DNA of 64,000 nt from positions 372,001-436,000 of the forward strand of contig AP026164.1 of the NCBI GenBank assembly GCA_030295235.1, given 5' to 3'. Made by a program: the position numbers and the translations under genes. The number at the start of each line of letters is the position of its first letter. Within the stretch, counting starts at the first letter, position 1. The notes beneath the pieces are model-generated. The model made no database searches and was not told the origin of the DNA. It saw nothing but the letters and a program-made list of their open reading frames with translations. Source of the DNA: Fistulifera solaris. Its lineage: Eukaryota; Bacillariophyta; Bacillariophyceae; Naviculales; Stauroneidaceae. Of this stretch, positions 55,363 through 64,000 are shown piece by piece.

Positions 55363-56541
55363 ATGAGAAACAATAGGAAATTAAAATTTAGCTTTGTTGT
55401 CCTCTCGTTCATTTTTCATTGGGTGAATTCAGCCGCTTGGGTGGCTGCCTTTCATTCGAGAACAATAGCATCAAAAGCGTCGCCCTCCTGGGCCAACAGT
55501 CGCAGTCCAGATGAAGACGTTTCCTTTTCGCTAAATGGCAACCCAAGCGCAAATTCTACAGTGCGTGACAATGACAATAAGAATAGTGATAGCTTACAAG
55601 CAAGTTCGATGCGATCTGGTTTTAATTCTCAGCTATCCGCACTTCCGTATAACCCTCGACAACCTGAATACTTTTACGGAGATCGAAGCGGAAGAGAATA
55701 TAAGTCACGTCGCAGAAACAAGTCAGACAGTTGGGATAACGATCAGCAACAACAGGTATTTGCGGCACTATCTGAGATAATACAGCAAGACGCTCCGGAT
55801 TCGCCGTGGGAAGTCATTTCTCCCACTGACATGGCGCAAGGCAAAGAATTGATCGAGGCTTGGAGTAAATCAACACTCGAATTCGATCCGACCGGTGTAT
55901 ATGATGACGAACTTTATCGTGCTGTCTTTTCTCAAGAGCCGGACTTTTTTAAAACGAAAGAGAAAGAGAAGGAGGATCTCGAACAAAAGGAGCGAGAGTT
56001 TGGAGAGCTGTCACCCGCACGCCTGAGACAAAAAGAGCTACAAGATCAACGAAGAGAAGCGAATCGACTAAAATTAATAAAAGGCTTGGAGGACTATATC
56101 AAAGCTTTGGAAGCAGCCGAAGAGAAGCAACCGACGCAACTCAAATGTCGCCGATGTAAGTGCCTTATGACTTCCCAAGCGGCAGCGTCACAAGGGCAGC
56201 TGTGCCAAGTTTGTCAAGCGGAGTTGTTGATAGCTTCTACGAAGAATGAACCCGGTCGACCGCAGCGACGGCAGTATTGGACGAATCCCAACTTACGAAG
56301 TTACAATCCACCCGTACAGCAGAGGCCGCGACCTCCAAGAGACGATGGAAAAGCCATTGCTTTTGGTGACTTGATGAATGGCATGCTAGAAAATGTGAAT
56401 AAGGAAGAAAACAATAACACAGCCGTGTCTGATAGCAACCAAGACGAGAGTACTAGCCCTTGGTGCGAAACGATTGACCCGGACACCGGTAAAGTCTTTT
56501 ACTGGAATGAAGAAACCGGTGAAATGCGGTGGGAACTTTAA
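55363..56541 (+). CDS. Plastid-targeted protein with zinc ribbon and C-terminal WW domain
   Basis: The ATG at 55363 (MRNNRKLKFSFVVLSFIFHW) opens a signal peptide and VAAFHSR, a plausible plastid motif. A disordered Ser/Asn-rich region is followed by a conserved-looking helix (QQQVFAALSEIIQQD) and a long charged coiled coil (FKTKEKEKEDLEQKEREFGE to LKLIKGLEDYIKALE). A Cys4 element (CRRCKC and CQVC) may bind zinc. The last 30 residues are a WW domain: PWCETIDPDTGKVFYWN through MRWEL, with the first and last aromatic positions kept. WW domains bind proline motifs. A plastid WW protein is unusual. One frame, 392 residues, intact. Confidence 0.75.
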   Translation: MRNNRKLKFSFVVLSFIFHWVNSAAWVAAFHSRTIASKASPSWANSRSPDEDVSFSLNGNPSANSTVRDNDNKNSDSLQASSMRSGFNSQLSALPYNPRQPEYFYGDRSGREYKSRRRNKSDSWDNDQQQQVFAALSEIIQQDAPDSPWEVISPTDMAQGKELIEAWSKSTLEFDPTGVYDDELYRAVFSQEPDFFKTKEKEKEDLEQKEREFGELSPARLRQKELQDQRREANRLKLIKGLEDYIKALEAAEEKQPTQLKCRRCKCLMTSQAAASQGQLCQVCQAELLIASTKNEPGRPQRRQYWTNPNLRSYNPPVQQRPRPPRDDGKAIAFGDLMNGMLENVNKEENNNTAVSDSNQDESTSPWCETIDPDTGKVFYWNEETGEMRWEL

Positions 56542-57246
56542 GGTGGCGCAACCGAATATCCGAAGACCTGAACGCTCCATAGTGACACACCCCAGCCGCG
56601 GTGAAAGGGGCTTCTGATCAGAATGTGCAGCTGTTGGATAGGTTCGGTTGTTTTCAAGTGCTGATAAGAATGTACAATGTGGAGAGGAAGCTTTTGATTT
56701 TTGACTCCAGGAGAAACACCCGTTTCGTGTACAGTTCGATGGCGTTGTAGAAATGATTTGACTTTCGAATCGAGTGTCCAGACTGATACATTTGCAAGTG
56801 TTTGACCCCGTATCAGGTAGTCATCGGAATAGGCGGTTTCCCAATCCAAAAGAATATCCGTTACACGCACACTTTGTCGAAACTGCATGACGACCCAGTG
56901 TTGACCTTTGATTTCTGTTCCATGCATGTCACTGGCTGCTTGCCATCGATCCTGTAGCCAATTTGTTCCGTTATTGAGCATCACTTCTGGTGGCCCCAAA
57001 TTTCCCCGCACATCTGTTTGAATGTACCGGACGTGCTCGGGCGTGGATAACAAATGAATTGGTGTCGAAAAAGAGCCTTTCCCTCTTTTTTTGACGCAAA
57101 GATGAGCGACGGAGTAAAGTGTAGTCGCTTGTCAGGTGGTCGATAAAGACTATGCAAAGAATACAGCCGAGGGCCAATAGAACGAAGGCAGTTTGTAAGC
57201 GATTGATGATACTTTCCGCCTTGCGGCGTCGAATTGGTATTGCCAT
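56538..57246 (-). CDS. Type II membrane protein with discoidin-like (F5/8 C) domain
   Basis: The ATG at 57246 gives a basic N-terminus (MAIPIRRRKAESIINR) and one membrane anchor (AFVLLALGCILCIVFI). The rest should face the lumen or outside. A beta-sandwich of the discoidin/F5-8C type is suggested by VMLNNGTNWLQDRWQAAS, QHWVVMQFRQSVRVTDILLD, SVWTLD and GWGVSLWSVQVFGY, including the closing V-x-V-x-G-Y motif. Such domains bind glycans or lipids. The anchor and the domain sit in different frames; one A too many in the coding-strand A7 run (57086-57092) explains this. About 235 residues. It overlaps the WW gene's 3' end by four bases, convergent. Confidence 0.7.
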
Positions 57247-57666
57247 GCTTATCACCAAAATATGAAAAGAAATCCTTCTTTATTCTTTTATCGATTTTCT
57301 ACATGGCTTTCTAGCCTCTCGTCGTCCCAAACGCTCGGTGACTGCATTATTATTATTTTATGGGTGCCTTCGTTTTTTTTGCGCAGAAGGCGAACATCCG
57401 GGTTTTATTTTTCTATCGTCAAACCTTTGACAAACCTACGTGATGAAATACCAGTAATTCGTCAACTGTGCCATTTTAAACCATATGTACTATAGATTCT
57501 AGAGTGAACGTTCGTGAAAAATTCTCTGCCAAAATTCTCCCCACAAACGACGCAACAGCAACCACAAAGGCGTTTATCATTGTGAATTTTGCTTATCTTT
57601 GCCAAGCGAAACAAACCTTACGTACAAGTTATCTATTTTTAAATAACATTATCAAGAAGCATCAAG
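57247..57666. other. Divergent promoter region, discoidin-like gene and GlnRS
   Basis: About 420 bases, T-rich, with no repeat or gene recognised. Confidence 0.35.
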
Positions 57667-59696
57667 ATGTCAGAAGAATACAATAGCACTGCCTTGAACG
57701 CCCGCGAGTTGGAATGGGCCAACAATCCCCCCGAGACCATGGCCGCTCACAAGGCGAGAAATGGGCCGATTTGTCGTACGCGTTTTCCTCCCGAACCGAA
57801 TGGTTATTTGCACATCGGTCACGCCAAAAGTATGAACATGAACTTTAGTTTGGCTTTCCAGAAGTTAAATGTGCCTCCGGAACATCGTCGTACCATCTTT
57901 CGTTACGACGATACGAATCCCGATGCCGAAACGGCCGAGTACATTGATTCGCTCAGACGCGATCTTGAGTGGCTCGGATGGAAACCGGAACGGACGACCT
58001 ATTCGTCCGATAATTTCGGAAAACTCTACGATTTTGCGGTGGAACTCGTCAAAAAGGAACTCGCCTACGTGTGTGACATGACCAAGGCCGAGATGGAGGC
58101 GCAACGCGAGCTCGCGATGAAGAGAGCGCATGCGCGGGCCCGGGGACTCGATCCGGACGTGGAAGCTCCAATTACGGATCCGGATATTTTGCCGGGTCGG
58201 AACCGCAACACGAGTGTGGAAAGAAACTTGGAGTTACTGGAAAAGATGAAGATGGGTCTCTTTGCCGAGGGACAGTACACCTTGCGATTGAAGATGGACT
58301 TTGAATCGAGTAATCCGAATATGTACGATCTGGTGGCTTACCGCATCAAGTATACGCCACACCCGCATGCGGGTAATGGATGGTGTATCTACCCGTCCTA
58401 TGACTTCACACACGGCATTTGCGACTCGCTGGAAGACATCGATTATAGTATCTGCACGCTCGAGTTCGAAACACGCCGCGAGCCGTACTACTGGATATTG
58501 CACGCACTGGATCTCTTCCGTCCGGCGGTGTACGAAATGTCACGTCTCAACTTGCAGTATACTGTGCTTTCGAAGCGTCGATTAATCAAGCTGGTCGATA
58601 CAGGTGTCGTTCGAGGCTGGGATGATCCGCGCATGCCCACCGTCTCCGGTTTGCGACGACGAGGATACACTCCAGTCATCTTGAACAGCTTTTGCGATGA
58701 CATTGGGGCGACAAGATCGGCAAATGTTGTGGAGGTAAAAAACTGGAACAGACGGCGCGATTGGCACTTGCCGCGACCAGTCGTCGTGCGATGGCCGCCT
58801 TGGATCCGATTAAAGTGGTAATCACAAACTACAATGAACAGTCCGACGAAAACATGGTGTACGAAGTGCAGAATAGTCCCACAGACCCGGAAGCAGGGGT
58901 TCATACGGTCATGCTTACTGAAGTTATCTATCTTGATTCGACGGACTTTCGCATTGAAGATTCCAAGGATTATTTTGGATTAGCTCCGAACAAAGCTGTT
59001 GGTCTCAAGTACTATGGAGGCAACTTAGTATGCGACGAAGTTATTGAGAAGAACGGCAAGATCGTCGAATTGAAAGGTCATCTGGATAATAGCCCGGATC
59101 GTGTTAAACCTAAAACTTATCTGTCGTGGGTTCCGTCGAATAGCTTTCCGTGCGAGATCCGAGTGTACAATCATCTCTTCACCGTTCCTGAGCCATCCGA
59201 TCTTTGGGAAGATGAAATCAACCCAGATTCGGAGCAGGTGTTTGCGAATGCGTTGATCGATCCGTCGGTAGCTGAGGTTATTGACGTAAACGAAATTGAC
59301 AAGTGGAAATCCAACACGGCGTTGCAACTGGAACGATTCGGTTTCTTCGTGGTTGATCCTGACACAACTTTTGATTCAAAGACGCGCATGGGATGGATTG
59401 TCTTGAATAGGACAGTAAGTCTTAAAGAGGATAAAGGCAAAAGCGGAGGCGAGAAGTCGGCGCCGGTCAATGATGGAAGAAAGGTAGTCTCCGCAGACGA
59501 GAGAGAAGCTAGAATGAATATAGCCCCCGAGGATTTCTTTCGCCTGGCTCCTGAATACAGTGGAAAGTTTAGCAAGTTCGATGATGAAGGTTTCCCTACA
59601 CATGATGAAGAAGGCAAAGAAGTGACTAAGAGTATGTCGAAGAAACTGAAGAAGGAGCTTGACAAGCACAAGAAACTTGTGAGCAAGAAGAGTTAA
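57667..59696 (+). CDS. Glutaminyl-tRNA synthetase
   Basis: About 676 residues from the ATG at 57667. Class I synthetase signatures: FPPEPNGYLHIGHAK (HIGH motif), RYDDTNPDAE, and SKRRL in place of KMSKS, with GlnRS-type YPSYDFTHGICDSLEDI and TLEFETRREPYYWIL. The C-terminal part carries the anticodon-binding beta barrels (for example VYEVQNSPTDPEAG and YYGGNLVCDEVI). The N-terminus lacks a targeting signal, so this is the cytosolic enzyme that charges tRNA-Gln. The frame is broken once, at the A6 run 58737-58742; one more A restores VEVKKLEQTARLALAATSRR. The Lys-rich tail is long. Confidence 0.94.
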
Positions 59697-59830
59697 CGGC
59701 GTAATTGTAAATCATTCTATCAAAAACAAATGATAAAAAAGCAATAATTGATCAATAGTTCTCATAATCTGAAGCAAGATTTATTAGAATTAGCAGCGTG
59801 TCAAAATCGAACTCCATGCAATGAGGCCGA

Positions 59831-62287
59831 TTATAAGATAAAGGATTCTTCGTGTAAAGAAATCTTCTCAGGGCCACATCGAGGTAGGTTGGTGCACCCA
59901 GAATTTTGTCCAACAACCAGCTTCACATTTTCTACAAGTGATTCGGGTCCGCATAAAAACACGCCTGGGCGCTTCCCTTGATCCAAACACCGAAGTAATT
60001 GCCTCACGTCCGGGCGCCCTTTGTTGACTTCTAAAGTCACCCTTTCGTTAGACGTTGAAGCCGAGGCTGTTTCGTCGATCGAAGATTCCTCAGTAGAATG
60101 TGCATTGTGCAGCTTATTAATCATTTCGAAAGATTCTCCATCGTTCGGCTTGTCAAGTGAGGTGAACGTTACAGGAACTGCCATGAAATCTTCTTCCGAA
60201 TCAAGCCAGAAAAAATATCTTTTGGCAAGATTCGCCGCGATTGCAGTAACAAGCGCCAGCATTACGACGAGCGCAGGACTGAGAAGTCGTGTCGAGATGC
60301 TTTGATCTGTCTGTACGTGCCTGTAAAAGAACCAGACGACCCACAGTCCGGCTACCGAATTGGTGGCAATGGAAATAAAAGGAAGTAGGTTGCCTTTGTA
60401 AGTGCGTTTTGACAATGGTGCAAACTTCGTAGGAGAAAATGGTACTCCTGCCATGATCGTTTCACGGCTCTCTGTATCATCTATACAGTCCATCTCTTGC
60501 ATTAAGGCACCGCCTAGTGCAGATTCCTGCCCTTCACTCAAAAATCTGTCATTCTTATCACTGATAGCCTCTGGATCGTCATTCAACTCTGCCGAATCTG
60601 CTGTCCCAGTAAGATGCACCGCCAAAGTCATTGACACGCCCGCTGAAGCTCCACGCGCAAGGAGAGGATTAAAGAATACCTGCTTCACATACTTGAATAG
60701 AGTCTCCTCACGACATATCCAGTGAAGTACGACTTTCTTTGTTATGCCCCGATTTTGGTTCATTGAATCGGAAACTTTGTGCAATAAGGACAGAAACGGA
60801 GTTATACCAACCCCTCCCGCCACAAGAACGGCAACATCGTGTTGCAGCACCTGGCTAGTGCGACATGATGATCCATAAAAGCCGTCGATCGTCAACGACG
60901 GTCGCGTTTTGCTGCCCGGATGCCCGTTTCTTTTCTTGTCCGCTGTGGGTATTCGGCCGTCAAGGAGAGAGCTGGCTAACTGAGTAGTGAATTTACCCGT
61001 CGACCGAAAAATAATACACAATTGGTTGGGCTGACCAGGAACAGGGTTAATAGTGAATGGATGCGATATGGCTTGAGCTATTAACGGAGCTGTGACTCGC
61101 ACATATTGTCCTTTTCAACAGTGTGGCGTGTGAGCTGCACTTGGCAGCCAACATGGTTCCAATGACAAGTCTTACCTGCACGATAACGCGATAGCGCTGA
61201 ATCACTAGCTTCAATTGTCAAGACAGTGCAAGCTCGCCTGTCATCCATGGAAACAATCTGTTGCACCGAAAGAATTCTCGTCCCTCCTTGCCTTTGGATC
61301 ATGTACTTCTCTAAATAAACAGGGACACTGGACGCCAGATAGTACAATATCCCTCCAGCCAAATACGGCATGGCACGTTTGTAGTGGCAGATTACCATCA
61401 AGAACGCCAGTGGTCCCGAAATGATGTGGATCCGGTAAAAGATTGAGTAGTAAGGGCGGCGCACATTGTTGAGACTCGTCAGAGCGATTGCAAGAAAAGC
61501 AGAAGAAGCCAGAACACCCGTAAAATTTCGAAACCGAGAGTAACAAGTACAATCAATGTTTTGGCAAGTCGGCGTAAAGTCTGTATCACGCAATGTCCAA
61601 CAACCCGCCGGTGGTACAATGAGACGAAGAATGCTTGCTTCTTGTATATATTTCCATCGATACATATAGAGACTACCATGAATCACCGCCGCGGAAATCA
61701 ATAAACGGCCAGCCCATATGTGTAGACGAACAGCACTCACTGGATCCCATCCCATAATACTCAGAATAGCACTATGCTTCGTCGTAGGGATGAGTAAGAA
61801 AACGGACATGAGAATGACGGCAACCATCCCAAAAGAATCGGCTGCTTCGGCCACGGCTGCTCCAAATGCATCCGGATCGGTCGAATCAATATCCTTCAAG
61901 TGCCGATGCAGAGAAGAAGCAAGGTATTTAAAGGATGGCAAAAGACCAAGACGAATGCCAGCACATTGAAGTTTGGGTCTTTCTTAGGGGCATGAAACCA
62001 TGTGAGTGTACAGCGTGCTAGAACTTGAATACGGGCCGGAATCTGATGCGGAAGGGCAACTCCCCTGTGTAACGCCATTCCATCCGGTACATTTTGCTTT
62101 CCCAATAAGAGAATACTGCATGCAGCTATCAATAACGGACATGCAATTGCGACGAAAGGAAGTCCTCCTTTTTGTCGAGAAATATATAAAATGCCAAATC
62201 CTGAAATAAAGTCACATTCGAAAAGATGAGAAAGGACAAAGTCCAGAGACAGCAAGCGAGAGTTATAGCAAGAGCAGCAGCGTTCAT
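59831..62287 (-). CDS. Ferric reductase (FRE/NOX family), plasma membrane
   Basis: From the ATG at 62287 (MNAAALAITLACC) to 59831, about 819 residues. The ferric-reductase membrane domain has two bis-heme His pairs, each with 13 residues between: LHIWAGRLLISAAVIHG and RIHIISGPLAFLMVICH. The FAD site is ISHPFTINP and the NADPH site GGVGITPFLSLL and VFLCGPESLV. Two further membrane helices (FISIATNSVAGLWVVWFFY and LVVMLALVTAIAANLA) sit inside the NADPH-binding half, as in plant FRO reductases. It should pass electrons from NADPH to extracellular Fe(III) or Cu(II) in iron uptake. Three frame breaks fall at short runs (62208, 61980, 61112), each resolved by one base. Overlapping starts at 61102 and 61941 are internal. 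Confidence 0.92.
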
Positions 62288-62908
62288 GATAGATTCTTGG
62301 AGGAAAATAAAAATCCGATCTCAAATTTCAACTCGTCCGCAAAAAGCAGATTATCTTGATGGCGCCTAAATAGAGGGATCGGACGTGCGCTCTCTATAAG
62401 CTATTGGCAATGTTCTGAGTTTTGAGACGAATGAACAAGTTGTGATGTATTAGGCGGCACATCATGATCAGCAATGAGACCGTCGCATGTCAAAGAAAAG
62501 GTGCACACTTAAATTTCTTTTATCGCACGTGTTTCGCACGTGTTTGCCACGAGCTTAAAAGCATTTGTTTAGCGTTTAAGAATTCCGGATTCCAACTTCG
62601 ATGTGGGTCCAACCTTCGTACGTTCGGAATTTGGGACCTACCTCAATAAATACTTTGTATCATGTCCATTTTCATTTCACACCATGGCGGTGGTGATGAC
62701 AACGGTGATACAGGATCATAACAATACCATTTTCTCTTGCGAATCTATTTCAATCATAAAGACCTACCTGATTCCTTACAGTTAACCTGCAACCCTTGTT
62801 ATTGCGTGTTTGGGTTGATCTACTGTGACGAAAACCGCCGTTCATTTATTGCGCCGCTTCTCCACAAACGCGTCAACTTGCTTGAGTTGTTCAACAGATC
62901 AAAGCATC
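62288..62908. other. Divergent promoter region, ferric reductase and CDK
   Basis: About 621 bases. A short direct repeat CGCACGTGTTT occurs twice near 62524-62545 and includes the E-box/G-box-like CACGTG twice. Nothing else recognised. Confidence 0.45.
62526..62543. promoter_or_regulatory. Tandem CACGTG (G-box) sites
   Basis: The hexamer CACGTG, bound by bHLH and bZIP factors, occurs twice within about 20 bases in the shared promoter of the ferric reductase and the cell-cycle kinase. Function is inference from the motif. Confidence 0.4.
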
Positions 62909-63923
62909 ATGGAACGATATCAACGGCTAGAAAAGGCCGGAGAGGGAACATATGGTGTGGTCTACAAGGCAAAAGACAGAGTCACAGGAGAAATTGTCGC
63001 TTTGAAAAGATTCGTCTCGAAGCAGAAGACGAAGGGATACCCTCAACTGCTATTCGAGAAATATCATTACTGAAAGAACTTCAGCATCCGAATATTGTTC
63101 GCCTGTATGATGTGGTTCATACCGAGAGAAAATTGACACTTGTCTTTGAGTTTCTAGATCAAGATTTGAAAAAGTATCTCGACATATGCGACACGGGTCT
63201 GAGCTTACCGATTCTCAAGTCCTTTTTGTATCAGCTGCTGACCGGCGTGGCTCATTGTCATCACCATCGAATATTGCACAGAGATTTGAAACCGTAAGTC
63301 TTGGCTGTTTTGATTGAAAGGAAAATGCCACGGAGATAGTTGTACCAGCTCGATCGTTTATGTATGACTACGTACTCATTTGTGCTAACCGCCCCTCTGC
63401 CTCCGTAAATAATCCTGCGAACAGTCCCAACTTACTCATTAATCGCGAAGGACAACTAAAATTGGCAGATTTCGGTTTAGCAAGGGCTTTTGGTATCCCT
63501 GTACGATCGTATACCCACGAAGTGGTTACTTTATGGTATCGTGCACCAGATGTTTTAATGGGGAGCCGCAGATACTCGACCCCGGTCGATATCTGGAGTG
63601 TTGGGTGCATCTTTGCAGAAATGGCGAATGGGCGACCCTTGGTAGCGGGGACTTCCGAAGCGGATCAACTTGATCGTATATTCCGATTGTTAGGGACGCC
63701 TTCCTTACAAGATTATCCAGGAATTGTTGATCTACCGGATTATTCACCGGACATGCCACCCTATCCCCCACCTCGACAGGGTTTAGCATCTCTAGTTCCT
63801 TCTTTGGGTCCAGATGGTGTCGATCTTTTGTCAAAAATGTTGCAATATGACCCAGCGAGACGTATTACAGCGCAACAAGCACTCGAGCATCCTTTCTTCT
63901 ATGATATGACAGGTCGACGTTGA
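62909..63923 (+). CDS. CDKA: Cyclin-dependent kinase with PSTAIRE helix (CDKA type)
   Basis: Two exons (intron 63294-63424) and about 294 residues. The ATG at 62909 gives [20 protein letters not shown], the CDK glycine loop with inhibitory Thr-Tyr. The cyclin-binding helix is canonical: [14 protein letters not shown]. Then HRDLKPPNLLIN (joined across the splice), [11 protein letters not shown], and the T-loop [14 protein letters not shown] with the activating Thr, followed by [16 protein letters not shown]. The PSTAIRE sequence marks the CDK1/CDKA clade that drives G1/S and G2/M. One more A in the A4 run at 63005-63008 restores ALKKIRLEAE and the whole kinase. The C-terminus (MTGRR) is complete. 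Confidence 0.94.
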
Positions 63924-64000
63924 CAAATAATCAAGTTAAATTACAGCACTTATACATCTTGCCCACAAACTTTCAATATCTTGCGGTGAAAGGGGCTTTA

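Noticed and set aside
56596-64000. A 16-base identity (GCGGTGAAAGGGGCTT) between about 56596 and the window end
   Set aside because: About one such match is expected by chance in 64 kb; flanks do not match.
1-64000. CRISPR arrays, rRNA or tRNA genes, LTR or virus-like elements
   Set aside because: I looked for spaced direct repeats, B-box-like sequences and reverse transcriptase or integrase motifs and found none. tRNAs with introns could escape a reading by eye.

Overview
The window is nuclear DNA of a diatom, most probably Phaeodactylum tricornutum or a close pennate relative. The reasons are: a bZIP-LOV aureochrome; many N-termini with an ER signal followed by an ASAFAP-like cleavage motif (the bipartite import signal of secondary red plastids); a Psb31/PsbQ-like extrinsic photosystem II protein; a red-lineage PLGG1; short GT-AG introns of about 60-140 bp; and dense packing with many head-to-head gene pairs. 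No rRNA, tRNA, CRISPR, viral element or prokaryotic operon was recognised.

Layout. 1-7.7 kb: 3' end of a Derlin, a Tat-type thylakoid-lumen protein, a coiled-coil unknown, an SH3-like mitochondrial protein, a trypsin with a huge glycosylation-repeat tail, and an unknown. 8.26-9.62 kb: a decayed piggyBac element bounded by TTAA that carries a fragment of a DEDDh exonuclease. 9.8-21.9 kb: membrane RING-H2 protein, plastid PPR protein, aureochrome, PLGG1 (LrgAB fusion), SNARE-like protein, class II CPD photolyase. 23-31.4 kb: secreted protein of five CBM6 modules, plastid SDR, ShKT-prolyl 4-hydroxylase, RNF113/Cwc24, heat-shock factor. 31.9-43.1 kb: PPR protein, LCB1 subunit of serine palmitoyltransferase, Ser/Thr kinase, PRUNE/PPX1 DHH phosphoesterase, plastid TIM-barrel-like protein. 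43.6-54.6 kb: YceD/DUF177, Psb31-like protein, a second trypsin, SEN1-like helicase, CENP-S/MHF1, plastid Mpv17, second RING-H2 protein. 54.9-64 kb: a 34-bp minisatellite, a WW-domain plastid protein, a discoidin-like type II membrane protein, GlnRS, ferric reductase, PSTAIRE-type CDK.

Two themes stand out. Many genes serve the plastid: light sensing and repair (aureochrome, photolyase), photorespiratory glycolate export, photosystem II lumen proteins, and plastid RNA handling. Several families occur as separated pairs with the same architecture (two trypsins, two RING-H2 proteins, two Tat lumen proteins, two PPR proteins).

Important caveat: about 19 of roughly 36 genes contain an apparent single-base frameshift, nearly all at short homopolymers, and each is explained by one base more or less in the run. 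This looks like uncorrected long-read sequence error rather than pseudogenisation. I therefore give whole-gene spans and note the frame breaks; the piggyBac remnant is the one locus I consider truly broken. Intron boundaries were read by eye from GT/AG sites and frame continuity.
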